DNA of 64,000 bases from Akkermansia muciniphila. GTDB lineage: Bacteria; Verrucomicrobiota; Verrucomicrobiia; Verrucomicrobiales; Akkermansiaceae. The position numbers and the translations under genes were made by a program. Positions 34,155-42,257 of this stretch are shown in pieces. Position 1 is the stretch's first letter. Each line of letters starts with the position of its first letter. The DNA lies in contig SFDX01000011.1 of assembly GCA_004557455.1 (NCBI GenBank), positions 4,991 to 68,990 of the forward strand. The letters are read 5' to 3'. The notes beneath the pieces are model-generated. The model worked only from the letters and a program-made list of their open reading frames with translations, was not told the DNA's origin and did not search any database.

Positions 34155-35354
34155 TTACTTATCCGTCAGGGAGCCGATGCCGGGAAGCACCTTACCCTCG
34201 AGGAGCTCCAGGGAGGCACCGCCGCCGGTGGAGCAGAAGGAGAGCTTGTCCGCCACCTTGAACTTCTTGGCAGCCGTCACGGAGTCACCGCCGCCGACGA
34301 TGGAGGTGCAGTCGCTCTCAGCGAGGCACTCGGCAACCCTCTTGGTGCCGGTGGCGAAAGAGTCAAGCTCGAAGACGCCCATCGGGCCGTTCCAGAGGAC
34401 GGTCTTAGCGGACTTAATGATGGAGCAGAACTCCTCGATAGCCTTGTCACCGATGTCGATGCCCATGCCACCCTCCGGCACGGAGCCACCCTCTGCCCAA
34501 GGAGCGGTGCAGAAGGTCTCGGCGCCCTCCTCGAACTTGAAGGAATAGCGGGTATCAGCCGGCAGGATGAACTTAACGCCCTTGGCCTCGGCATCCGCCA
34601 GAATCTGGTTGGCCAGGTCGAGCTTGTCGGCCTCGATCTTGGAGGCACCGACGTTCTTGCCCTGAGCGGCCAGGAAGGTGTTGGCCATGGCACCGCCGAT
34701 GATGAAGGTCTGGCTCTTCTCCATGAGCTTGGAGAGCACCTGGATCTTGTCGGAGACCTTAGCACCGCCCATGATGACGACGAAGGGCTGCTCCGGGGTC
34801 TCGAGCTTGCCCTCGAGGTACTCGAGCTCGTGCTCGATGAGGAAGCCCATGGCGGACTTCTCCGCAAAGTGGGTGACACCCTCCGTGGAGGCGTGAGCGC
34901 GGTGAGCGGAACCGAACGCATCGTTCACATAGAGCTTGGCATCGCCCAGGAGCTTCTTGGCGAACTCGGGGTCGTTCTTCTTCTCCTTCTTGTCGAAGCG
35001 CACGTTGTCCAGCAGCAGCACATCGCCGTCCTTGAGGGCAGCGCGGGCAGCAGTAGCGGCCTCACCGATGGTCTCCGGCACGAAAGCGACGGGCTTGCCG
35101 AGGTGGCCTGCAAGGCAATCGGCAGCAGCCTTCAGGGAGAACTCGGCCTGATAGCCGGTGCCCTCCGGGCGGCCGAGGTGGGAGCAGAGGACGAGGCGGG
35201 CGCCTTTGTCCAGCAGGTACTTGATGGTGGGCAGAGCCGCAACGATACGGGCATCGTTGGTGATGGCACCATCCTTCATGGGAACGTTGAAGTCCACGCG
35301 CATGAGGACTTCCTTGCCGGCGACGTCGAGGTCGCGCACAGTGAGTTTAGCCAT
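34155..35354 (-). CDS. pgk: Phosphoglycerate kinase
   Basis: Pgk is the cytoplasmic glycolytic enzyme converting 1,3-bisphosphoglycerate plus ADP to 3-phosphoglycerate plus ATP. The 399-aa product has RVDFNVPMKDG and LCSHLGRPEG in the N-domain, FVVIMGGAKVSDKIQVL in the middle, and the nucleotide-binding WNGPMGVFE and IVGGGDSVTAAKKF near the C-terminus. Codon use is biased as in rpsA, indicating high expression. It has its own promoter and terminator, and gap is not adjacent. Confidence 0.97.
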   Translation of the reverse strand: MAKLTVRDLDVAGKEVLMRVDFNVPMKDGAITNDARIVAALPTIKYLLDKGARLVLCSHLGRPEGTGYQAEFSLKAAADCLAGHLGKPVAFVPETIGEAATAARAALKDGDVLLLDNVRFDKKEKKNDPEFAKKLLGDAKLYVNDAFGSAHRAHASTEGVTHFAEKSAMGFLIEHELEYLEGKLETPEQPFVVIMGGAKVSDKIQVLSKLMEKSQTFIIGGAMANTFLAAQGKNVGASKIEADKLDLANQILADAEAKGVKFILPADTRYSFKFEEGAETFCTAPWAEGGSVPEGGMGIDIGDKAIEEFCSIIKSAKTVLWNGPMGVFELDSFATGTKRVAECLAESDCTSIVGGGDSVTAAKKFKVADKLSFCSTGGGASLELLEGKVLPGIGSLTDK

Positions 35355-35410
35355 AGTCTGTTTCTTGTTGAGAAGATTGACGCGGGGTGAGAAACACCCT
35401 GTCCGGGGGC

Positions 35411-35439
35411 ATTATAGACAAAATGGGGTGATATTTCAA
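35411..35439 (-). promoter_or_regulatory. pgk promoter
   Basis: Minus strand TTGAAA (35434-35439), 17 nt, TATAAT (35411-35416). The leader is about 50 nt with no Shine-Dalgarno before the ATG. Confidence 0.87.
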
Positions 35440-35498
35440 GGCAAATCGCACTCAAAGGGCAAAAAAAGGGCGGCATGAAGAAAAAATGTCGTCGCGGC

Positions 35499-35527
35499 TT
35501 GCCAAACGGGGGCGGGCGTGGTACAAT
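35499..35527 (+). promoter_or_regulatory. Promoter of the RppH-like/trmO/hydrolase operon
   Basis: TTGCCA (35499-35504), 17 nt, TACAAT (35522-35527), 19 nt upstream of ATG 35547. Confidence 0.8.
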
Positions 35528-35546
35528 GCCGAGGCAGAGAACGAAT

Positions 35547-36020
35547 ATGACGCAAGCGAACTTATATCGCCCGAATGCAGCGATTGTCTACCGGAGAGCG
35601 GACGGCAGTGTGCTGGTGTGTGAGCGCGTAAAACCCGCGGGGGCTTGGCAATTCCCGCAGGGAGGCATCAAAAAGGGCGAGACGCCGATGGAAGCGGCCT
35701 GCCGCGAGGGGATGGAAGAGACGGGGTTCCGCCCGAATGAATACCGCGTGGTGGCGGAGTGCGGCCCCTTCCGCTACGATTACCCGCCCAAGGAGCGCGA
35801 GCGCGTGCTGCGCAAACGGGGCATTCCCTATGCCGGGCAGGAGCAGCACTATTTTCTCTGCCAAATGAATGACAGCAAGGCCGAGCCTTGGCTGGACGGC
35901 AAGGAGTTCTGCGATTACCGCTGGATTCAGCCCGCCGAGTTTGACCTGAACAGCCTGCCGGATTTCAAGCGGCCGGTGTATGAGAAGGTGCTGCGGCACT
36001 TCTTCGGCGTGGGGCAGTGA
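35547..36020 (+). CDS. rppH: RppH-like NUDIX hydrolase (RNA pyrophosphohydrolase)
   Basis: The 157-aa protein probably removes pyrophosphate from mRNA 5' ends, or hydrolyses dinucleoside polyphosphates. Seen: LYRPNAAIVYRRADGSVLVC at the N-terminus, WQFPQGGIKKGE, and the NUDIX box completed by REGMEETGF (G-x5-E-x7-REx2EExG). The C-terminal EFCDYRWIQPAEF matches the RppH pattern (W..P...). The start ATG 35547 is chosen because upstream in-frame codons lie in the promoter. It overlaps trmO by one base. Confidence 0.87.
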   Translation: MTQANLYRPNAAIVYRRADGSVLVCERVKPAGAWQFPQGGIKKGETPMEAACREGMEETGFRPNEYRVVAECGPFRYDYPPKERERVLRKRGIPYAGQEQHYFLCQMNDSKAEPWLDGKEFCDYRWIQPAEFDLNSLPDFKRPVYEKVLRHFFGVGQ

Positions 36021-36673
36021 TGGAACCGATAGCGCATATCCGCACGCCGTATGCGGAGAAATTCGGCATTCCCCGGCAGAGTAACTTAGCACCGCATGCG
36101 GTCGGGGAAATCGTGTTCACCCCGCCCTACCGCTCCGCCGACTTCGTGCGCGGGCTGGAGGCCTTCTCCCACCTGTGGCTGATATGGCAATTTCACCTGA
36201 ACGGCGAAAGCATGCGCCCCACCGTGCGACCCCCGCGATTGGGCGGCAACACGCGGCTGGGGGTATTTGCTACACGCTCCCCCTTCCGTCCGAACGGGCT
36301 GGGGCTCTCCGCCGTTCGCCTGCTGGCGGTGCTGCCGGGGCCAGTCCTGCGCGTGAGCGGGGCGGATTTGGCGGACGGCACGCCGATTTTCGACATCAAG
36401 CCCTACCTCCCCTACGCAGATTGCATTGCCGATGCCACGGAGGGCTTTGCCGCGCCCCCCGGGGAGCGTCTGGAGGTGGAGTCCGATGTGCCCCTGCCCG
36501 GGGATGAAGCGTGGCAGGCTGCGCTGCGGGAAACTCTGGCGCAGGATCCGCGCCCTGCCTACCAAGATGACCCGGATAGGTGCTATCACCTGATTCTGAA
36601 GCCCTACGAAATCGACTTCCGCGTGCAGAACCGCACGGCCCGCATCCTGAGCATCCGACCCTACCATGATTGA
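36020..36673 (+). CDS. trmO: tRNA (adenine-N6)-methyltransferase TrmO (YaeB/TsaA family)
   Basis: TrmO methylates the N6 of t6A37 in tRNAs that read ACY codons. The 217-aa product has PIAHIRTPYAEKFGIPRQSN, then VRGLEAFSHLWLIWQFH, the family motif FATRSPFRPNGLGLSAVRL, and DGTPIFDIKPYLPYADC. These are the hallmark UPF0066 blocks in order, and the length is normal. ATG 36020 overlaps the NUDIX stop (TGATG), which signals coupled translation; a GTG three bases upstream is the alternative. Confidence 0.93.
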   Translation: MEPIAHIRTPYAEKFGIPRQSNLAPHAVGEIVFTPPYRSADFVRGLEAFSHLWLIWQFHLNGESMRPTVRPPRLGGNTRLGVFATRSPFRPNGLGLSAVRLLAVLPGPVLRVSGADLADGTPIFDIKPYLPYADCIADATEGFAAPPGERLEVESDVPLPGDEAWQAALRETLAQDPRPAYQDDPDRCYHLILKPYEIDFRVQNRTARILSIRPYHD

Positions 36674-37787
36674 CGCGCTACAGAAAGCCTTTGCCCGGCT
36701 ACAGGAAAGGGAAGCGGGCACCGGTGCCTCCGTCTGCCTGTGGCAGGGGGGCCGGGAGCTCTGCACCCTGTGCACCGGCGAGTCACGTCCCGGCAGCCCT
36801 TGGGGGCGGGATACCCTCGTGCCCATCTACTCCGCCACCAAACCGGCAAGCGCGGCCTGCCTGCTGCTGGCGCTGTATGACTGCTGCCAAGGCCCGGAGC
36901 TGGAGGTCGGGGAACTGTGGCCTACTTTTCCCGCCCCGCACTGCACCATCGGGGAGCTGTTGAGCCACCAATCGGGGCTCGCAGCCTGGAACACGAGCGC
37001 CCCGCAGGGGGATTTGGAGGCCTGCCGCGCTGCCATCGAGAAAAGCACCCCGCTCTGGGGCCCGCCGCAGCACGGGTATCATCCCCACACCTTCGGGCCC
37101 ATGCTGGATATTCTGATGCAGGAGCTGACGGGGCAGCGCATCGGGGCCTACTGGGAGGAGCGGGTTCGCGGGCCGCTGGGGCTGGATTTTTACATCGGCC
37201 TGCCGCCGAGCGAATATGGGCGCGTAGCCCCGCTGCACGCGCCTAAACTGCGGGGACCCCTACCGGATTCCCCCTTCTACCGCGCCTTTTTCAACCCCTC
37301 TTCCCCGGTGTACCGCGCCTTCCACAGCGTCCTCGGTCCGGACTCCGCAGCGGAGATGTCAACCCCGGAGGCTTGGGCCATGGCATGCCCGGCCAAGGGC
37401 GGCGTGGCCTCGGCTTGCGGGCTGGCGGCCTTCTACCAAGCCCTCCTCGGCCTGCTGCCCGGCAGCCCCTTCCCAACCGAGGTGATGGATTGGCTGCGCA
37501 CGCCCATGTGCAGCGGGCCGGACGCCACGCTGGCGGAGCCCACGGGCTTTACCTGCGGGGCCATGTACGAGCCGGCGGAGCTCTTCGGGCGCGGCGGTTT
37601 CGGCCATGCCGGTGCGGGCGGCTGCCATGCGTTCTGTGAGCCGAACAGCGGCCTCTCCTTCGCCTTTACCATGAATGACATGGAGATCGGCATCCTGCCC
37701 GGCGAGCGGGTGCGCCGCCTCGTGCGCGCGCTGCGGGGGGATGATGCGGAAAAGGGTTGCCCGGCTGCGCCGGATGTGTTACAGTAG
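36666..37787 (+). CDS. Beta-lactamase-fold serine hydrolase (class C/EstB-like)
   Basis: The 373-aa protein has the class C beta-lactamase/D,D-peptidase fold. Seen: S-x2-K as SATK in PIYSATKPASAACL, LLSHQSGL, the Y-x-N-like position in HGYHPHTFGPMLDILMQ, and GHAGAGGCHAF near the C-terminus in place of KTG (H-x-G form). There is no signal peptide, so it acts in the cytoplasm, as esterase-type members often do. It overlaps trmO by 8 bp. The substrate is unknown; antibiotic hydrolysis is not suggested. Confidence 0.85.
   Translation: MIDALQKAFARLQEREAGTGASVCLWQGGRELCTLCTGESRPGSPWGRDTLVPIYSATKPASAACLLLALYDCCQGPELEVGELWPTFPAPHCTIGELLSHQSGLAAWNTSAPQGDLEACRAAIEKSTPLWGPPQHGYHPHTFGPMLDILMQELTGQRIGAYWEERVRGPLGLDFYIGLPPSEYGRVAPLHAPKLRGPLPDSPFYRAFFNPSSPVYRAFHSVLGPDSAAEMSTPEAWAMACPAKGGVASACGLAAFYQALLGLLPGSPFPTEVMDWLRTPMCSGPDATLAEPTGFTCGAMYEPAELFGRGGFGHAGAGGCHAFCEPNSGLSFAFTMNDMEIGILPGERVRRLVRALRGDDAEKGCPAAPDVLQ
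37757..37785 (+). promoter_or_regulatory. Promoter of the small TM protein (leaderless arrangement)
   Basis: TTGCCC (37757-37762), 17 nt, TACAGT (37780-37785), 6 nt, ATG 37792. It lies inside the end of the preceding gene. Confidence 0.65.
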
Positions 37788-37791
37788 GGTC

Positions 37792-37983
37792 ATGAAGAAG
37801 AATCTGGGAACCCTGCAACCGAACGAAGAGCGACAGCTGGACGAGCAGAAAGCACGCGTCGACAGCCGCGAGGACAACCGGCGGCGGTGTTTATGCAACC
37901 CCATTTCAGTCATCGTGTGGCTGAGCATCCCGCTGGTCATCCTCTTTATTTGGCTGATGCAGCTGCTGACGAGTATGGAGTGA
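37792..37983 (+). CDS. Small single-pass membrane protein (63 aa)
   Basis: A charged N-terminal half (NEERQLDEQKARVDSREDNR) is followed by a hydrophobic segment (PISVIVWLSIPLVILFIWLM) near the C-terminus, so the topology is likely tail-anchored. A good promoter ends 6 nt before its ATG, which is the main support for it being a real gene. Its last 78 bp run antisense to the end of the convergent EptA-like gene. Function unknown. Confidence 0.65.
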   Translation: MKKNLGTLQPNEERQLDEQKARVDSREDNRRRCLCNPISVIVWLSIPLVILFIWLMQLLTSME

Positions 37984-39753
37984 CGGGGGACACGGCCCGT
38001 TATAGGGTCGGGCAGCGGGGGAGCAGAGATCCAGCTCCTCCCGATAGTGCGGCGTCTGCAGCCCCACAAGCCCCAGGAGTGTGTGGAAAATGTGCTCGTG
38101 CCCCACGGTGAAGCCGGAGTGACTGCGCAGACGCGTCAGGGCCTCCGAGAACTCGGGATGCAGCGCTGCAAACTCCGGGGAGGGTAGTATAAACATACCC
38201 ACTAGGCAGCCCGTGGTATCATGATACCGCAGCTTGCTGTTCCCCAGGCCTCCCCTGCTCCACAGGCCGTCGTGCCCCAGGTACTCACCGTGGTCACTTA
38301 CATACAGGTAGACAAAAGGTCGCCCGCGCAGCAGCTCGCTCATGCGGCGGAAAAACTCATCCGTGTAGACAACGGTGTTATCGTAAGCGTTATTCACCTC
38401 CTCGGCGTGGGCGGCGGGGTTCTCAAAGGAAGGGCGCGTAGGGGTAAATGCAGGGTTTGCGGCATCGTAGTTAGCAAAGGGTGTATGGCTCCCCTCATTG
38501 TCCACCAAAAGCAGAAGATTGCGGTTGGGGTTGCTGCTCAACACCTGTTGCACCTGCGGCAGGGCGGTCCACGGCGCACCGGGGGAGTGCATGCGGGCCT
38601 CCGCACAGCGTGTCAGACTGCGGAGAACCCCGTCGTATTGCCCCACCTGGGCGCAGCGGCGCCCCAAAAAAGCGTATATCCGGAAATCGTGCTTACGGAA
38701 CAGCTCCAGCACGGAGCCGGTGCTCGCCTGCATGGCGGGGTCGCTGTCATAGGTGGCTCGCCGGGCATTCGTCAGGATGGCGATCTGTGCCTGCCTCGTA
38801 TCACAGGCTACGGAAACGCAGGCCGGGAAGTTGATCACGGCCCCCTGCCGCCGCAGCCAAGGGGTCGTATCCCGCTCGTAGCCATTGATACTCATGCGGT
38901 CGGCACGCAGACTTTCGCCAATGTGGAGCACCAGTACCACCCCCTCGTCCCCGCGCAACAGGGGCAGACTGCTCGGGGCGGCGGCGGGGGTCGGAAGGGC
39001 ATCCACCATGCGATGCAGCTCCGCCGTCCCCTGAAAAGCCCCCGTCACGGCCATCCCCAAGCGAGTAACCTCCGTGACGGGCCAAAAATACGCATCCAAG
39101 CGCCGGCTACCGGGTAACCCGGCGCCGAAAACCAAGGCTCCGCCGATGCCGAGCAAGCTCATCATCAGCATGGCTCGGCGACTCTGCCCGCGGAAACAAC
39201 GCCGCAGCCACAGCAGGAGAACAGCGATTCCTCCCGCGCCGAGCATGGCTGCACAGGCAGACGCCGGGGTGAGGTAGGCCGCACATTCATCCGTTGTAGT
39301 CTCTAACATAGCCGAGAGCACGAAGACGTTGATATCCGTTCCGTATCGCAGATAGGCGAAGGTCTGCACGGCTTCGATGAAGAGGAAAGGGAACCAGAGC
39401 CATACAAAATGGCGGCCGAGCAAAGCAAAACTCCCGCAGAGGCAGCCGAGCGTCATCATCAGCGGCAGCATCACCTGCAGTGGCTCCCCCCACAGCTCAA
39501 AGTCCGCCCCGAGCACCATGAGCACGGAAGAGAGGAGCGCACACCTGAGCGCTCGGGCACCGGGAAGACAGGGGCCGCCGAGACGCCGCAGCCGGTACCC
39601 CAGGGCAGCCGTTGCCAGGCACAAGCCCGTCATTGCCGGAAGGTAGTACGGAAACAGCACCTCCCAATGCCCCGCATGACACAGCGTGGCCACGGTGGGC
39701 GGACCGAACAGCAGGCCGAGCAGCAGCCCGCGTACTCGCTTATCAGTTATCAT
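37906..39753 (-). CDS. EptA-like phosphoethanolamine transferase, paralogue 2
   Basis: This inner-membrane sulfatase-fold enzyme, 615 aa, probably transfers phosphoethanolamine to lipid A or another envelope glycolipid. It has about five to six TM segments in the first 230 residues, then the catalytic domain: HIGESLRADRMSINGYERDT, the nucleophile region SVACDTRQAQIAIL (probable Thr), YLYVSDHGEYLGHDGL (metal Asp/His) and VGHEHIFHTLLGL. The start ATG 39751-39753 gives a clean TM start and an 11-bp overlap with the upstream paralogue. The C-terminus runs about 25 residues past the paralogue's end, into DNA antisense to the small TM gene. Confidence 0.88.
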   Translation of the reverse strand: MITDKRVRGLLLGLLFGPPTVATLCHAGHWEVLFPYYLPAMTGLCLATAALGYRLRRLGGPCLPGARALRCALLSSVLMVLGADFELWGEPLQVMLPLMMTLGCLCGSFALLGRHFVWLWFPFLFIEAVQTFAYLRYGTDINVFVLSAMLETTTDECAAYLTPASACAAMLGAGGIAVLLLWLRRCFRGQSRRAMLMMSLLGIGGALVFGAGLPGSRRLDAYFWPVTEVTRLGMAVTGAFQGTAELHRMVDALPTPAAAPSSLPLLRGDEGVVLVLHIGESLRADRMSINGYERDTTPWLRRQGAVINFPACVSVACDTRQAQIAILTNARRATYDSDPAMQASTGSVLELFRKHDFRIYAFLGRRCAQVGQYDGVLRSLTRCAEARMHSPGAPWTALPQVQQVLSSNPNRNLLLLVDNEGSHTPFANYDAANPAFTPTRPSFENPAAHAEEVNNAYDNTVVYTDEFFRRMSELLRGRPFVYLYVSDHGEYLGHDGLWSRGGLGNSKLRYHDTTGCLVGMFILPSPEFAALHPEFSEALTRLRSHSGFTVGHEHIFHTLLGLVGLQTPHYREELDLCSPAARPYNGPCPPSLHTRQQLHQPNKEDDQRDAQPHDD

Positions 39754-41533
39754 GATCGGGCCGAGGGCCGTCGTAGGGGCGGGCGGCGGGTGAGCAGAGG
39801 TCCAGCCCTTCCTCATAGTAGGGGGTGCGGATGCCGAAGAGGCCCAGGAGGGTGTGGAAGATGTGCTCATGCGCCACCGTCATGGAGGTATGCGCGCGGA
39901 GCTGCTGCAGGGACTCCGCAAAGTGCGGATGCAAGGCGGCAAACTCCGGAGAAATGATGATAAACATACCGACCATACAACCCTCCGTGCTGTGGTAATC
40001 CCGCTTCTTGTCCCCCAAGGCACCGCGCCCCCACATGCCGTCCCTGCCCAGGTACTCGCCGTGGTCGCTCACATACAGGTAGACAAAGGGGCGCCCCTTC
40101 AGGCTCTCACATACGCGGCGGAAAAACTCATCCGTGTAGTGGACAGTGGAGTCGTAGGCGTTGTTAATTCCCTCTCCGTTCACTGTGGGGGAGGCAAAGT
40201 CATCCACACAGGGGGCAAAGGGCGGCGCATCGTGGTCAAAGTGGTAGAAAGGCACGTGGCTTCCCTCATTATTAACAAAGAAGAGGAGATTCTCGCGCGG
40301 GTGATCCCGCAGCACCTGCTGCATCTGCGGCACAGCGGTCCACGGGGACCCGGGGGCATTGAAGCGCTCCGCGGAGCGGCGGGTGAGCACACGCACCACG
40401 CGGTCGTACTTCAATTTCTGCGCGCAGCGGCGGCCGAAGAAGGTGTACATCTTAAACCCGTTCACCGTGAAAAGATCCAACACGGAACCCGTGGTTGCCT
40501 GCATGCCGGGGGTGGGGTCGGTGATGCTGCGGCGGGCGTTGGTCAGGATGGCGATCTCCGCCCGGCAGGTATCACAGGCGGCGGACACGCAGCGGGGGAA
40601 GTTGACCACATACGGGCAGCTCCGCAGCCAGGGGGTCGTGTCCCGTTCATAGCCGTTGATGCTCATGCGGTGGGCCATCACGCTCTCGCCCACGTGCACC
40701 ACCAGCACCGAGCCGGCATCTGCGGGAAGCGGTACGGAGGTCGAGCTCGGTTGGTCTGTGGGGGATTGCAGCGCCATCACGGCGTCGATGGTGTCCACAT
40801 TGGCGTCGATGGCCTCGCTGACCATTTCGGCCAGCTTAAAGCCCTCAGCGGCTGGCCAATAATAGGTCTCTTCGCGCTGCTCCTCCGGCAATACGGCCAA
40901 GCAGGCAGAGGCCAGCGCCGTCAGTGCGCCGCCCGTACCCAGCGAGGCAATCCGGCGACAACGGCGCAGCACTCTCCACTGAATCCACACCAGAAGCGCC
41001 ACGGCCACCAAGGCGCCGGCAAAAGCGGCCAGATTGCCCGGGGTGATATAGGCGCTCGCTTCCTCCCAAGAGGACTCGAAGGCCTCAGCCAGCACCAAGG
41101 AGTTGATGGTAGTGCCGTACTGCATGTAAGCCCCGCACTGGATGGCCTCCAGCAGCAGGAAAGGCACCCACAGCACGGCGGCCCAGCGCTTCAACAGCGC
41201 CCAGAGCACCAGCAGCACACCCGCCGTCATCAGTACCGTGGCGGGTATGTAGGCGAGCTCGGCGTAGGTCTCCAAGTTGCCGACCAAGTCATAGAGCAGT
41301 GCCGTCAAAAGCACGGCGGCGAGCTGACCGGGGCGCAGCCAAAAAGGACGGCAGCGCAGGCGCACAAGCACCCCCGCCACCGTCAATATCAGCACGGGCA
41401 GCAGCAGCCAAGGCCACTCGAGGGCCCACACCCCCTCCCCGCACCGCGGTAAATCCCCCACTGCTACGCCCACGGGCAGCAACACGGCAATCAGGCACAG
41501 GCCTGCGCAGAACCACGCTGACAGCTTCTTCAT
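39743..41533 (-). CDS. EptA-like phosphoethanolamine transferase, paralogue 1
   Basis: The 596-aa paralogue of the next gene has the same layout: five to six N-terminal TM segments, then HVGESVMAHRMSINGYERDT, the nucleophile region SAACDTCRAEIAIL, YLYVSDHGEYLGRDGM and VAHEHIFHTLLGL. Both copies keep all metal and nucleophile positions, so both should be active, perhaps with different acceptors. It lies 24 nt after the YlbF-like gene and shares its promoter at 42152. Known EptA enzymes alter surface charge and polymyxin susceptibility; whether this pair does so is not shown. Confidence 0.88.
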   Translation of the reverse strand: MKKLSAWFCAGLCLIAVLLPVGVAVGDLPRCGEGVWALEWPWLLLPVLILTVAGVLVRLRCRPFWLRPGQLAAVLLTALLYDLVGNLETYAELAYIPATVLMTAGVLLVLWALLKRWAAVLWVPFLLLEAIQCGAYMQYGTTINSLVLAEAFESSWEEASAYITPGNLAAFAGALVAVALLVWIQWRVLRRCRRIASLGTGGALTALASACLAVLPEEQREETYYWPAAEGFKLAEMVSEAIDANVDTIDAVMALQSPTDQPSSTSVPLPADAGSVLVVHVGESVMAHRMSINGYERDTTPWLRSCPYVVNFPRCVSAACDTCRAEIAILTNARRSITDPTPGMQATTGSVLDLFTVNGFKMYTFFGRRCAQKLKYDRVVRVLTRRSAERFNAPGSPWTAVPQMQQVLRDHPRENLLFFVNNEGSHVPFYHFDHDAPPFAPCVDDFASPTVNGEGINNAYDSTVHYTDEFFRRVCESLKGRPFVYLYVSDHGEYLGRDGMWGRGALGDKKRDYHSTEGCMVGMFIIISPEFAALHPHFAESLQQLRAHTSMTVAHEHIFHTLLGLFGIRTPYYEEGLDLCSPAARPYDGPRPDHDN

Positions 41534-41557
41534 GGGCGCAGCAGAGGTGGGAGCTCG

Positions 41558-42142
41558 TTATTTATTATTGCAGTGGCACTCGTGCCCCGGCTCGTTGCAA
41601 TGGCATTCGCCGTCCTCCTCGCGGCACTTGCAGTCATCGCCGCAATGGCACTCACCGCCCTCCCCGCAGTGGCAATCGCCGCCGCAGGAGCACTCGCCGT
41701 CACCGCCGTGGCAATTCCCGCCGCAGGAGCAGCTCACGCTCTGGGTGGCCGCTTTCTCCAGCGCCTCCGCCACCTGCTCATCCGTGGGTGCGCTGCCCGT
41801 CTCCACCGCCATGCACAGGTACTGGTTCACGGTCATCAGCATGTCGTCGATCAGCTGGCGGGACTCCAGGAAGCCGCTGCAGAGCGGGTTATCCACCACC
41901 GCTTGGCGCATGGAATCAAACTTAGCAATCTCCTCCTCCGTCGGGGGCATGCCTTCCATGTGTTTGTTGCGCAGGGTCTCGCCGTACTGCTGCACGGAGC
42001 GGAACAGGTCCGTTGCCTGCGGGTTCTGATAAAAAAGATTGATGCGGGCCTTCGCTGCCACGACGGGCTGGCTCTGCGCAAATACGCCTGCCAGCTCGCC
42101 CACCAGCTTCGCCAGCTCCGGGGTCAGTGTTGTGTTTGCCAT
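41558..42142 (-). CDS. YlbF/YmcA-like helical protein with a Cys/His-rich metal-binding-type tail
   Basis: The 194-aa protein has two parts. Residues 1 to about 135 are helical and match the Com_YlbF (DUF964) pattern: LAGVFAQSQPVVAAKARINL, then LFRSVQQYGETLRNKHMEGM, then LIDDMLMTVNQYLCMAV. The last 60 residues contain about 17 Cys and 7 His in a C-x-C/C-H-C pattern (SCSCGGNCHGG, GECHCGDDCKCR, HECHCNNK), like metallothioneins. In Bacillus, YlbF/YmcA proteins help RNase Y; a Cys-rich tail is not part of the known proteins. It is first gene of an operon with two EptA-like genes. Confidence 0.85.
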   Translation of the reverse strand: MANTTLTPELAKLVGELAGVFAQSQPVVAAKARINLFYQNPQATDLFRSVQQYGETLRNKHMEGMPPTEEEIAKFDSMRQAVVDNPLCSGFLESRQLIDDMLMTVNQYLCMAVETGSAPTDEQVAEALEKAATQSVSCSCGGNCHGGDGECSCGGDCHCGEGGECHCGDDCKCREEDGECHCNEPGHECHCNNK

Positions 42143-42151
42143 ATCCCCGCT

Positions 42152-42180
42152 ATCCTACCACACTTCCCTCGCCTTGGCAA
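42152..42180 (-). promoter_or_regulatory. Promoter of the YlbF-like/EptA-like operon
   Basis: Minus strand TTGCCA (42175-42180), 17 nt, TAGGAT (42152-42157), 9 nt before the ATG, so the leader is at most a few bases. Confidence 0.8.
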
Positions 42181-42257
42181 GCCTTCTTCGCGGCAGCAAT
42201 CACGCCATGTCGCACCCCGATTCCCCCGAGGAGGAGCAATCCCCCCGGGCGGCTGTG

